A stretch of 64,000 nucleotides of DNA from Camellia lanceoleosa (GCA_025200525.1 CM045761.1:103947321-104011320), one strand, 5' to 3'. Shown: positions 23,474 through 33,808, counted from the first letter of the stretch. The notes: generated from the sequence alone by a model not told the origin. Numbers and translations: made by a program.

Positions 23474-24490
23474 GGTTCCCAGAAATCGGCGCAGGCATGT
23501 TATTTTCTTGCCTCAAAGACACCAAGAGAGCTGGAAGTGAATTCAATTAAGGTGCTGGATCAAGAGAGCCTCGATGACGTTGGGCGGCTCCCAAGTGAAA
23601 AGGCAACCGGAGCCCTGGATCAGGTTGAAATTGATGGGAATCCTGACAAATTCTTTATGGTCGGCGCCTCCCTGAACAAAGTCGACAGGCAAGAGATAAT
23701 TTCCTTCTTACTCGGCAACCTTGATGTATTTTCATGGTCGCCATATGAGATGCCGGGGGTGGATCCATCTGTGTCTCAGTACCGCTTAAACGTTGATCCC
23801 AGATGTAAGCCGATTATTCAAAAAAGTCGGCGGTCAGCCGCGGAACACACTGCTGCCGTTGTTAAAGAAGTTGACCAGTTACTTGATGTCGGGGCAATCC
23901 GCGAAGTAACCTATCCTACATGGCTGTCGAATACTGTGGTTGTAAAGAAGAAAAATGGAACTTGGCGTGTTTATGTGGATTTCACCGACTTAAACAAAGC
24001 TTGTCCCAAGGATTGCTTTCCCCTCTCCAGAATAGACCAACTCGTCGATACAACGGCACATCATCAACGTATGAGCTTTCTGGATGCATACAGAGGCTAC
24101 CATCAAATTGCCATGCATCCGGAAGACCAAGACAAAACTATATTCCTTACCTCAAGAGGAACCTATTGCTATAAGGTTATGCCTTTTGGACTGAAGAATG
24201 CGGGGGCAACCTACCAAAGACTAGTCACTGCCATGTTCAAGGAGCAACTCGGTCGTACTATGGAAGTATACATCGATGATATGGTGGTCAAGTCTAGAGA
24301 AGAGCAAACTCATCTAGCCGATCTGGAAGAAACATTCGGCATTCTTTGCAAATACAAAATGAAGCTGAACGCTTCCAAATGTGCCTTCGACATTAGATCC
24401 GACAAATTCCTTGGCTACATTGTTAACCATCGCGAAATCGAAGCCAACCTGAGGCAAATCATAGCAATTTTAGAACTCAGCTCTCCTTAG
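23474..24490 (+). pseudogene. Reverse transcriptase of the Tat element
   Basis: The open part starts at 23537. An N-terminal segment (FSWSPYEMPGVDPSV) leads into the polymerase core: WLSNTVVVKKKNGTWRVYVD, LNKACPKDCFPL, FLDAYRGYHQI, MPFGLKNAGATYQRL, and the catalytic YIDDMVVKS near 24270. The fingers and palm motifs, including both aspartates of the IDD motif, look intact. The frame ends at TAG 24488, where the conserved segment leading to the connection domain (SVKEVQKLMGMAAALNRF) should continue and does so in frame after the stop. It copies element RNA into DNA. Same frame as gag and protease, so a single Gag-Pol polyprotein is implied. Confidence 0.9.
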
Positions 24491-25080
24491 TCGGTCAAAG
24501 AGGTTCAGAAGCTGATGGGAATGGCAGCCGCACTCAACAGATTCATCAGTCGTTCCACGGATCGCTGCCGACAATTCTTTCATACTCTTCGGTAGGGTAA
24601 AGATTTTGAATGGACCCTCGAGTGCGAAGTCGCTTTGGACGGTTTGAAGACTTACCTCCGATCAGCTCCATTCTTGACAACACCTTCGGCAGGTGATCCG
24701 CTCATTTTATATCTGGCAGTTTCTGACCGGGCCGTTGGTGCCGTCATGTTAAAAGAAGAACTAAGGGAGCAGTGGCCAATTTATTATGTGAGCAAAGCAA
24801 TGGTTGACGCCGAAACACGTTACCTTCCGTTGGAAAAACTCGTCCTTGTTCTCATCATGGCAGCGAGAAAATTGATGCATTACTTTCAGGGGCATACCAT
24901 TGGGGTACTAACGGACTACCCCCTCCGCTTAGTACTCTGTAGTGCAGAAGCATCAGGGCACGTTTCAAAGTGGGCTCTCGAACTCGGCCAGTACGATATT
25001 CAATTTCTGCCCAGAACCTCAATCAAGGGGCAAGTGCTCGCTGACTTTGTGGCTGAATTCACTGGATGTCTCACCGGCTT
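24491..25080 (+). pseudogene. Connection region and first RNase H
   Basis: In frame with RT but split by TAG at 24488 and another TAG near 24594. It holds LMGMAAALNRFISRS, then FEWTLECEVALDGLKTYL and the RNase H core of the Ty3/gypsy type: LYLAVSDRAVGAVML, PIYYVSKAM, and YLPLEKLVLVLIMAARKL. It degrades RNA in the RNA:DNA hybrid during reverse transcription. The open part is 24635-25270 and continues into the second RNase H. Confidence 0.85.
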
Positions 25081-25621
25081 TAAGTCTGATGAAATTCAAC
25101 CTAAGCCGAACTGGAGAATTTATGTTGGGGACATTTGGCAGTTGTATTATGACGGCTTATCCAACCAACATGGCAGTAGGGCGGGCGCAGTGATCATGGC
25201 TCCCAACGGGGCAATAATCGAGCAGGCTGTCAAACTGGGCTTCGAAGCATCAAACAATGAGGCCGAATAAAAAGCATTGTTAACTGGCTTACGGAACGCA
25301 CATCTCCTTAGTGGTCGGCATCTGCTTGTCTTCTACGACTCAAAGCTAGTTATCAACCAATTGAAGGGGGAATACGCAGCCAAAAGTGACCGTATGGTAG
25401 CTTACATGAAAACGACGAATTCTTTGCTGGCAAAATTTGACCATCATGAATTAAATCAAATAACCCGGGATCAGAACACACATGCAGATGCCCTGGCCTG
25501 CCTAGACTCCACCATCAACTCAGAAATTAAGCGCACAATTGAAGTAGGATTCATCCCTAAGCCGAGCATTGCCCCCTTAGAGTCAATTCAAATAAATATC
25601 ATAGAATCAGGTTCAAGTTAG
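25081..25621 (+). pseudogene. Second RNase H domain (aRNH), Tat lineage marker
   Basis: WRIYVGDIWQLYYDG near 25110 begins a second RNase H fold. Its four acidic positions can be placed: D in YYDG, E in NNEAE, D in FYDSKLV and D in HADALA. A TAA at 25268, directly after NNEAE, breaks the frame where Tyr is expected, and the frame resumes unchanged. An additional RNase H after the original one is the known hallmark of Tat elements (Ogre, Retand, Grande relatives). The linker to integrase ends at TAG 25619. Confidence 0.87.
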
Positions 25622-26560
25622 ATGGACCCCATCACTGCATTTCTATCTTCCGAACAGCTCCTGATGGACAAGAAAGAAGCACACAAATTGTGAAACAAAG
25701 CCTTGCGATATTTCTTAGGTCTGCAGGGAAAGCTTTACAAAAAATCCCTTTCCGGTCCATACCTAAAATGTGTTCATCCGGATAAAGACGAAGAACTCTT
25801 GACTGAAATACATGAAGGTAGTTGTGGTGCCCATTCTGGTGGGCGTTCTTTGGCTCATCGAGCTATAACACAGGGGTCCTATTGGCTAACCATGAGAGCT
25901 AATGCCGAGTGTTATGTCAAGAAATATGAACAGTGCCAGAGGTTTTCTCCTTTAACCCATTTGCCTGCTGAGGAGTTGAGCTCAATCACCAGTCCTTGGC
26001 TATTTGCTCAATGGGGGCTTGATATCATCTGGCCATTGCCACGGGCCCCAGGGAATAAGCGATTCTTGATTGTCGCGACAGATTACTTCATAAAATGGGT
26101 CGAAGCGAAGGCACTAACACACATTTGAGATACTGATATCAGGCGTTTTGTGTAGAAGAATATCATAACACGATTCAACATTCCAAGAGCACTTATTTCA
26201 GACAACGGCACCTTGTTTGATTGTGGCGTCTACCGAGAATTATGCAGCACCTATGGTATTCGGCCCTATTTCTCCACCTTGGCTTATCCACAGAGCAATG
26301 TTTAAGCCAAAGCCTTCAACAAAGCCATCTTGGACGGCATCAAGAAGAGGCTAGAGAAAGCTAAAGGCAGATGAGTCGAAGAATTGCCGAGTGTATTGTG
26401 GGCTCATCGCACTACTCCGAAGCGATCCACTAGGGAAACGCCATTTGCTTTATGCTTCGGAACCTAGGCAATCATCCCCCTGGAGATTGGCCTCCCAACC
26501 TTGAAATCGAAAGTTTTGATATGGGCCGAAATGACATGATGTTGGCCTTGGATTTGACTA
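25622..26560 (+). pseudogene. Integrase N-terminal and core, inactivated
   Basis: The open part is 25703-26128. The zinc-binding HHCC region runs from EIHEGSCGAHSGGR to CVKKYEQCQRF-like text (HEGSCGAHSG; KKYEQCQ). The core starts WGLDIIWPLP (first D). After several in-frame stops (near 26126, 26152, 26303, 26372 and 26465) come ISDNGTLFD (second D) and LAYPQSNV*AKAFNK. In the last, the catalytic Glu position reads Lys and the codon two before it is a stop. Both changes look like C-to-T or G-to-A transitions. Integrase joins the cDNA to host DNA, but this copy cannot. Confidence 0.85.
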
Positions 26561-26871
26561 TGATTGAAGAACGATGAGACCGTGCCCTTGTATCCATGGC
26601 ACGGTACCAGCAACAGCTTGCAAAGTCGTATAATCAACGTGTTCAGCTACGCCATTATACACCAGGAGAATTGGTCCTCAAGAAAGTACTTCCAGCTACT
26701 AGGAATCCACCTGACGAAAAACTGGGTCCTAATTGGGACGACCCTTATCAGATCGATTCAATCGCGGGAACAGGGGCATACCGACTCAAAGATATGTCTG
26801 GGAGAAGTCTGCCACGTCCTTGGAATTCCACGCATTTGCGTTATCTACCCGACTTGTGGGGCATGATAACC
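26561..26871 (+). pseudogene. Integrase C-terminal region
   Basis: Starts near ARYQQQLAKSYNQRVQ at 26599 and runs through LRHYTPGELVLKKV and LGPNWDDPYQID to WNSTHLRYLPDLW, the usual end of a Tat integrase. It is one frame off from the upstream coding, so one indel lies between 26128 and 26596. The open frame runs on to 27033, into the tandem array. Confidence 0.82.
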
Positions 26872-26954
26872 TGTTTTGAATGTTCGCCGTGTACAACTTT
26901 TACTTTTATAATGCAAGAGCTCTTATCTCACTATATGAAATTTAGTTCGAAGAT

Positions 26955-27710
26955 GAAAGCCTCCGAATTCGGAGCGCCCTTCGTGGAATTCACGATTGGC
27001 CAAAAGCCTCCAAATTCGGAGCCCCATCAATGAATGACACTTTTGGGCTGAGTAAGCCTTCTGATTCGGAGCGCCCTTCGTGAAATTCACGATTGGCCAA
27101 GTTAAAAGCCTCCGAATTCGGAGCCCCATCAGTGAATGACACTTTTAGGCCGAGTAAGCCTTCGGATTCAGAGTGCCCTTCGTGGAATTCACGATTGGCC
27201 AAGTTAAAAGCCTCCGAATTCGAAACCCCATCCGTGCAAGACACGTTTGAGCCGAGTAAGCCTCCGGATTCGGAGCACCCTTCGTGGAATTCATGATTGG
27301 CCAAGTTAAAAGTCTCCGAATTCGGAGCCCTATCAGTGAATGACACTTTTGGGCTGAGTAAGCCTTTGGATTCAGAGCGCCCTTCGTGGAATTCACGATT
27401 GGCGAAGTTAAAAGCCTCCGAATTCGGAGCCCCATCAGTGAATGACACTTTTGGGCCGAGTAAGCCTCCGGATTCGGAGCGCCCTTCGTGGAATTCACGA
27501 TTGGGCAAGTTAAAAGCCTCCGAATTTGAAGCCCCATCAGTGAATGACACTTTTGGGTTGAGTAAGCCTTCAGATTCTGAGCGCCCTTCATGGAATTCAA
27601 GATTGGCCAAGTTAAAAGCCTCCGAATTCGGAGTCCCATCCATGCAAGACAGGTTTGGGCTGAGTAATCCTCCGAATTCAGAGCCCCATCCGTACAAGGC
27701 GCTTTTCATT
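26955..27710 (+). repeat. 102-bp tandem array with palindromes
   Basis: About seven units begin near 26998 (5 bp short), 27095, 27197, 27299, 27401, 27503 and 27605. Each has the 14-base palindrome CTCCGAATTCGGAG, a CTCCG/CGGAG dyad and a CGTG/CACG dyad around GAATTC. The unit is 34 codons long, so long open frames appear on both strands (for example 26990-27727 minus). They are products of the period, not genes. The array lies between integrase and the antisense ORF. Confidence 0.93.
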
Positions 27711-27885
27711 AATATTATGATTGACAAGCATAAACACAGTTGACGAAAAATGGAAGATCATCATAATTGAATTTATAAACATAAATTGAAACATGCAAAC
27801 ATTCAAGATAATATGTTTCATTGAATTAATCGATAATACATAAATCGCTCCCAATTTACATTAGGGCGGTACAATATGTTCAGTT

Positions 27886-28397
27886 TTATTCAGCATTCCC
27901 CTCGTCATCGCTCTTCTTGACTTCGAAAGCCGCAAAAGGAAAACGATGACTTTGATATAACGGCGATGCCGAATCAACGTCTGCTACCCGGAGAGCCTTG
28001 ACCCACCCGTGCTTAAATCCACGGTTCTCGCATCGGCAGACCTCCTCGGCGAACTTTTCCTTAGTCCTCTATATCCCAACTTTTCGGCCATCATGGAAGC
28101 CTTGTTCATAAGACTTGGTCTTTGCGGCCTCTATTGCAAACATGCTTGCCGTATTACGATCGGCAATTACATGACTTATAAGCCGTTGGGTCACCCTTTT
28201 TTCCATAATCAGGTTAGCTTGGCCGGCCGATTGTGTCTTAGCAGTTTTGACCGTCCTTAGTTCGCACTCAGCCTTTTCCACGTGAGCTTCTAAGCTTTGA
28301 ATGTGTTCATTCTTCTGCTCTATCTCCCGCCGCGTGGCACGAAGACGCATGCTGATTTCATAGGCAGTATACAGCCCATTCGCCACTCTATGGATGC
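27886..28397 (-). pseudogene. C-terminal part of the antisense ORF, cut by the giant element
   Basis: From 28397 the minus strand reads CIHRVANGLYTAYEISMRLR, then a Glu/Lys-rich coiled coil (REIEQKNEHIQSLEAHVEKA), IEAAKTKSYEQGFHDGR, an in-frame TAG (28069-28071), and on in the same frame to DDEGNAE and TAA at 27886-27888. The coiled-coil start matches the last exon of the PF04195-type gene at 9279-11250 (YSAHEAMRRQL there, YTAYEISMRLR here). The N-terminal PF04195 part should lie beyond the giant insertion, outside the window. ORFs that run through 28398 into the LTR are chimeric. Confidence 0.75.
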
Positions 28398-30019
28398 TGT
28401 AACAACGCCCGCGGGGGACCTCGCTACAGTTCGGACTCGATTTTTTGTCGCGGTTCCAAATCTTGAACCAAAGAGTCCGAATCCGGCAAATCGTTTTGAG
28501 AAAACTGATTTTTTTGAAAGAAGTGCCAAACATGGACTGCTTTGCCAGATAACAGAGTCGCCACCTAAATATTTTTTTAAAATGGGAAATTTAGGAAACC
28601 CTAACTCGGTGCCAAAGGCCACGTGTCCGTCATCACCAAAGTTGGCTCGGGAACTTGGGTACGATTAGGGAAGGTCACATCGTGAGCACCCCTTCTCGCC
28701 GGCCAAAGACCGCCTCTACTAACCATGATATCTGCTTTTGAAAACATTGTGAGTTCTTATTCGGTTATTAGCCTAGATTACTATGTGATGCTCAAGAGAA
28801 ACAAGTATAGATCGGCCGTCGATTGGAACAAAACATTTCATGTTTGTTTGTTTGAAAATGGTGTGATAATGCTACCCGCAGGTAGGCTAAAATGCAGATT
28901 TGCCACCCTCGAGTGGGCTTAGAAAACAGTGATGTTGCCACTATCTAGTGGGCTTAAAACAAACAGTCAATGCATTGTCCCAATTCAGATAACTCAACCT
29001 CCACCCACAGGCATTCAAGGCAGTTATATCACATAAGCATTTAGCCTCATGGTAAGCATGCTATCATGGCAACACTCACACGCATGCAAGTATGCTAAAG
29101 CATAACAACTTACCGAGTACTCCAAGCCAAAAACAGGAAAACGATTAGAAATCATGCATGATCCTACATATAGAGAATCGCCTAATGCAACACATGCAAA
29201 ATGCAACTATAGTAGGCTCGGCTATTTTAAATATGGCATATGAGATGTAACAGCTATCAAGTACTCAACTTGGAATTGAAATACAGATGCAGTTTGTATG
29301 ATGCGAGCAGTCGTGCAAAACAGATGAATGATGCAAACATGTCATGTCAGATGCTAATTGAAATATGCCCTATATCTAACCATTGTAAGCGGATAAATAA
29401 AAAGGAGAAAGAAATGGGGGTTGGAAGACATACATCACACTCACACACCCTTATTACAGTTGTGCCCTCGCGCAGAGGGTCCGAATAAATAATAATACAA
29501 ATCAAATATACAAATTCAAAATATACAATCCTAATTAATTGACAAATTAATTACAAAAAAGTAGAATCGCATGCAAGCCGTGGACCGCTTTGCTTCGATG
29601 AATAAAGTATGCCGTCGTTTCGCGCGAAATCCATCGATGCCCCAATTAGCCTCTGTTCGCTTTTTTCTCGAAATGCGTGCAAGTCCCAAAAGTTGCCGAT
29701 TCTTGATTTTGTCAGTGACAGAGAGCAGAAAAGGGCATAGCAATGTATTTCACAAATGTATGCATGCCTCGATCCTCGTACACCAATCACGATACCGATG
29801 CATGATGGCCGAGGAATCGGATTGCACAACTCAATATTGGGATGAATGCGATGAATGCGACAACAAGACCCAACTCCATCATGGGTAATCCGAGTGGTGG
29901 TGACTTGGGAATTGAGACTCATTCCATTTCTGAGTACAAAACGCCTCGTTTCGTGCAATATGCATGATATGCATGAAATGCAATAACATGTGATATAGCA
30001 TGCACAATGCCATGGAATG

Positions 30020-30930
30020 AGATAGCCTCGAAATGCGTGCCCAAAGGCACGCAAATCGAGGAATGTGGGATGACATGCAAATGCAATGATGGGCTTATAC
30101 CAACATGAGAGAGCCTCACCGCACTCACATAGATGCCTAATGATAAAATGAGATGTATGAAAATGCGTGTTCGCGACACGCAAATCGAGGCGATGGCATG
30201 AAATGTAAAGCGGATAAAACAGAGTGCCTCGAAATGGGAATCGGATATTAACCGGCAGCCAAATGCGTGCTAACAAGCACGCAAAACCGAGGCGATGACG
30301 CTGAAATGAGAAATCGGATAAACCGGTGCAAATGCGCGCCTACAGCACGCAAAACCGAGGCGATCCGAAATGGAAATCGGATATAACCGGCAAATGCCAA
30401 ATGCGCGCCTACGTGCACGCAAACCGAGGCGATGACAAAATGGAAATCGGATAAATCGGCAGCCAAATGCGCGCCCACAGGCACGCAAACCGAGGCGATG
30501 ACAAAATGGAAATCGGATAAAACCGAAGTGCCTCGAAATGCGTGCCCACGGGCACGTAAACCGAGGCGATGATGAAATGAAAAATCGGATAAAATCGAAG
30601 TGCCTCGAAATGCGTGCACACAGGCACGCAAACCGAGACGATGACAAAATGAAAATCGGATACAACCGAAGTGCCTCGAAATGCGTGCCCACAGGTACGC
30701 AAACCGAGGCGATGACAAAATGAAAATCGGATACAACCGAAGTGCCTCGAAATGCGTGCCCACAAGCACGCAAACCGAGGCGATGATGGAATGAGATGAA
30801 ATGGCATACGGAATGCCGCGATGGGCTTACACCAACATGGGAGAGCCTCAGCTCACTCACATAGGAGGCCGAAGAATGAAAACGGAGTGCCTCGAAGTGC
30901 GTGCCCAAGGGCACGCAAACCGAGGCAATG
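30020..30930. repeat. 70-bp hairpin array in the LTR
   Basis: About eleven units of 68-72 bp follow the pattern GCCTCGAAATGCGTGCCCACAGG then CACGCAAACCGAGGCGATGA. Each carries TGCGTGCC/GGCACGCA with a 4-base loop. Paired changes keep the stem in two units: TGCGTGT/ACACGCA at 30164-30182 and TGCGTGCT/AGCACGCA at 30264-30283. The same array is at 51270-52110 in the next LTR. Confidence 0.92.
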
Positions 30931-31589
30931 CATTAAAGCATGAGATGACATGGAAAATGATATGCAAGCACGCGAAACAAATTTCAGCAGCTAAATGAAG
31001 GGGAATACAGCCCCGAAATGATACGAAATGAGAATCAACGCATGAAATCATCCCGAAATGTAATGTTAAATGCCCGAAATGGCCTACGGCTATACTAAAC
31101 ATGCAAAATTGGCACATGACAGAAAAAACAGCAGCAAGGCAGCCTCAAAAATAGCATCTTTTCAGTACAAAACATGGCCAAATTGTGAGCATAGATATGG
31201 CAATAATGGTATGCAAAAATACGGGAAAAGAGGGGAATTACAAAGCAAGTGGTATATGGAAAATTCAAACCACAAAATTTCCTTCTACAACTTTGAAGAG
31301 GAGTCCAAAATATGCATATTTACAGTGAATGAAAACTCCAAAATCAGCATGTAGATAGGCTCAAAATAGCATGCAATATGATGAGCTAACAAGGGTCAGA
31401 ATAGAGGTACCACAAGCAATGACCAAATAACTTAAGACCCTTAATAAAACTTGAAGAATGGACCAAAACAAGACATTTTCTAAGCCTGATGAAGGCTGAA
31501 ATCCGAAGCTAAGATGACCTAAACAAACATGCAAATTTACGGAAGATAAGATGGATTACAAAGGAAGTACTAAAACCAATCACCAAATG

Positions 31590-32110
31590 GCTTAAATCAC
31601 TTAACAAAACACAAAGAAAAGACCAAAATATGACACTTTACAAGCCTGATGGAGACCCAAAACAGAAGCATGGTAAGCTTAAAGAAGCATGCAACATGGG
31701 AGTAGAACAAGAATTCAAAGCAAGTGCATGATAGAGGATGAAAACCAGGTTGAGCCCTTCTTCAATGTTGAAGAGGGGCTCAAAATGAGCACAATATCAG
31801 TAGGTTACATGCTCCAACTCAGATCACAAATGGGCTAAAAATAGCATGCAATTTTACGGTAAAATGGAGGAATTTCAAAGGAAGTGCATGCTAGAGCCAC
31901 CAAACATGGTTGAGCCCTTATTCAATGTTGAAGAGGGGCTCAAAATAAGCCCACCCAAAGTATATAGTATGTTCGAAAACAGACCACTCAAAAGCCAAAC
32001 AAAGCATGCAATTTCATGGCATAAAGAGTGATATTGAAGCAAGTATATGAAAGAGATACCAAATGAGGTTGAGCCCTTCTACAAAGTTGTAGAGGGGCTC
32101 AAAATAAGCA
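31590..32110 (-). repeat. 155-bp repeat with long hairpins
   Basis: Three copies of a unit of about 155 bp, each ending in a near-perfect 16-bp hairpin: 31749-31782, 31910-31943 and 32069-32102. The outer arm is TTGAGCCC/GGGCTCAA. The inner arm is CTTCAA/TTGAAG in the first two and CTACAA/TTGTAG in the third. They lie downstream of the predicted LTR TATA box, so they should be in the RNA. Confidence 0.85.
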
Positions 32111-32196
32111 CAAAACCAGTAGGGGTCAAAGCCCAAAACAGTAGGCAAGTAGGGTAGAAATAGGAAGCAAGAAAGTGATAGGAAAAGGGATTTAGA

Positions 32197-32446
32197 GACT
32201 TACCCTTGAAGACCTTTCTTTCCTTGCTTCTTGGCTTCAATTTGTTGCTTCTTGGTCACTGGAAAACACCCCTTTGCTGCTGGAATGGAGATGTTGATGG
32301 TGGTACTAAGGGTTGATGAAGGATTGGCCTAGAACCCTAAAGGTTTTTTGAAGTTTTGGCTATGGAAATGGAGTTTTTTGAAGAGGGGCTTATGAGACCA
32401 AATTTTGTAACCCTAGCAAAGGGGCTGTCCAGCCCTTTAAATAGGG
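32197..32446 (-). promoter_or_regulatory. Predicted LTR TATA box and leader splice donor
   Basis: On the minus strand CTATTTAAAGGG (32446-32435) is a TATA-like box preceding a leader that starts near 32405. At about 32205 the leader reads TTCAAGGGTAAGTC, a strong splice donor match. No TATA alternative nearby is better. The same sequences are in the second LTR (53565-53625 and near 53375). Confidence 0.55.
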
Positions 32447-32569
32447 AAGAAAAGGTGTAAAAGGGGAGGGAAATGGAGGCAAGATTTCCCTCCCAAAATA
32501 TCCCCCGGATGGGGGAGATATTTCAAGAAAATATCCGGACAGCTGGAATGGGCTGGAAAGCAAGAAGCT

Positions 32570-32656
32570 GGCCGGCCAGGTGATTTTCTGGGAGGTGGCC
32601 GGCCGGCCACCCCACCTGGTCGGCCAGCCACTCACCCTGGCCGGCCAGCCATGGCC
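32570..32656 (-). promoter_or_regulatory. GGCCGGCC cluster upstream of the LTR TATA box
   Basis: GGCCGGCC at 32570-32577, GGCCGGCCGGCC at 32597-32608 and GGCCGGCC at 32639-32646, with related CTGGCCGACC text. On the minus strand this is 125-210 bases upstream of the TATA-like box. Very similar modules precede both antisense gene promoters (34758 and 39437). Confidence 0.6.
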
Positions 32657-33794
32657 AAAAATTGAAGAAGAAAATTGCTGGCCGACCACCACTCCTTGGT
32701 GTCCTCACATGAGTGTGGAACAAGGCCCCAAGGTCGGAATCTGGCAACTCTGAAGCAGAAGTCACAACATAGAGCTCAAAGGAGAGGCTCAAAAATGAAA
32801 CCAACAATTGCTGGCCGACCACCAACTTTTGGTGTCCTCCCAGATGTGTGTGGAACAAGGTTCCAAGCTTGAAAATTGACAACACAAGCAGAGTCACAAC
32901 ATAGGACTTGAAGGAGAGGCCCAAAATGAAATTCTCAATTGCGGGCCGACCATGCTCTTTTGGTGTCCTCCCATATCCCCGATCACAAATATGTAGCTTT
33001 GGTTGGAAGAAAATACCCTAGGTGTTCAACATTGGCCCTGGCGAGCAAAACGGGCCGAGGAGCTAAACCGTTATCCGGATAATTGCTGGCTTACCCCCCC
33101 AAAGGATCTTCCCCGGTGTTGAAATAGAGGTACCGCCAAGTTTTAACAAAACTAATGAGAAATGAACGCCGGCCAAAACCGAGCAATCCGGATCCCGAAA
33201 ATGGGTCATGGGTGCCTAAGTGGTGTTCAAGAAATGGGCATCTCACCCCCAAAGGTCCTCTGAATGACAAAACAGAGGTTCCCGCCAAAAATCAGAGAAA
33301 ACCGATGCAAAATGAATGCTCGGGGCCCAAACCGCACGATTCGGGGTCCCGAAAACCGGCTACAGGCACCGAAAGTGGCATACGGCCACGAAGTGGGCAT
33401 CAGAGGCCCCAGTGTTCCTCGGAATGATGAAACAGAGGTGCATGCCAAAAACCGGAGAACTCAGAGATGGTTGGGCGATCCCGAGCCGAGGCACACGGCC
33501 TAATGGCTCCGAAAACCGGGAACCGGGCTCCGAAATGGGCAAAATGGCCTACGGCCACAAAAAGTAGCTCACGGCCACCGGGAGATGGTCTACGGGACCA
33601 TTCCCTCCCCTCAGGAAAGAAAACAGAGAAAACCGAGTCTAGTTCGCAAACCGAGACAAGGCACAGAAGAGAGTTCGGAAGTCCGGAGGCAGGCGACTAC
33701 CGTGACTCAAACTTCGAACGAGCACAAGATGCAACATCACCAAGCGCCAATCGGTGACGCTCGAGCCTTAAGGTCAAAAAATGGGGTGTCTACA

Positions 33795-33808
33795 GCTGCC
33801 CTCTTGAT
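33795..33808 (-). other. Polypurine tract of copy A
   Basis: On the minus strand the sequence just before TGTAGACACC is CATCAAGAGGGCAGC. Copy B has a cleaner version, GAAGAGGGGCAATC (54898-54912). Confidence 0.7.

Larger units (their letters stand above)
20997..28397 (+). mobile_element. Tat-lineage Ty3/gypsy retrotransposon, 5' portion, interrupted
   Basis: The order is 5' LTR, PBS, gag, protease, reverse transcriptase, RNase H, a second RNase H, integrase, a 102-bp tandem array, then an antisense coiled-coil ORF. Two RNase H domains and an antisense ORF before the 3' LTR mark the plant Tat lineage. From 21785 to 26128 every coding block is in the same frame and is broken only by single stop codons, so decay is by substitution. 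The element is cut at 28397, in the middle of the antisense ORF, by the giant element. Its remaining part and 3' LTR should lie past the right edge of the window. Confidence 0.93.
28398..33794 (-). repeat. 3' LTR of copy A (5.4 kb)
   Basis: The plus-strand left end is TGTAACAACGCCC and the right end is GGGGTGTCTACA, so in element sense it is TGTAGACACCCC...GTTACA. It aligns along its whole length with 49677-54897. It contains the 70-bp array (30020-30930), three 16-bp hairpins (31749-32102), a minus-strand TATA-like box (32435-32446) and GGCCGGCC clusters (32570-32656). No coding gene. Long minus-strand ORFs at 30.2-30.9 kb come from the array. Confidence 0.92.

Noticed and set aside
26990..27727. 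245-codon minus-strand ORF with a 34-residue repeat
   Set aside because: The 102-bp unit is a multiple of three, which keeps frames open by arithmetic; no start context, domain or upstream exon.
28297..28668. ORFs crossing 28397/28398
   Set aside because: They are chimeras of the Tat antisense ORF and the giant LTR, produced by the insertion.
30248..30914. Long overlapping minus-strand ORFs (up to 214 codons) with repeating FACLWARISRH-like text
   Set aside because: They follow the 70-bp LTR array; the same words recur in several frames. No family match. Repeat by-product.
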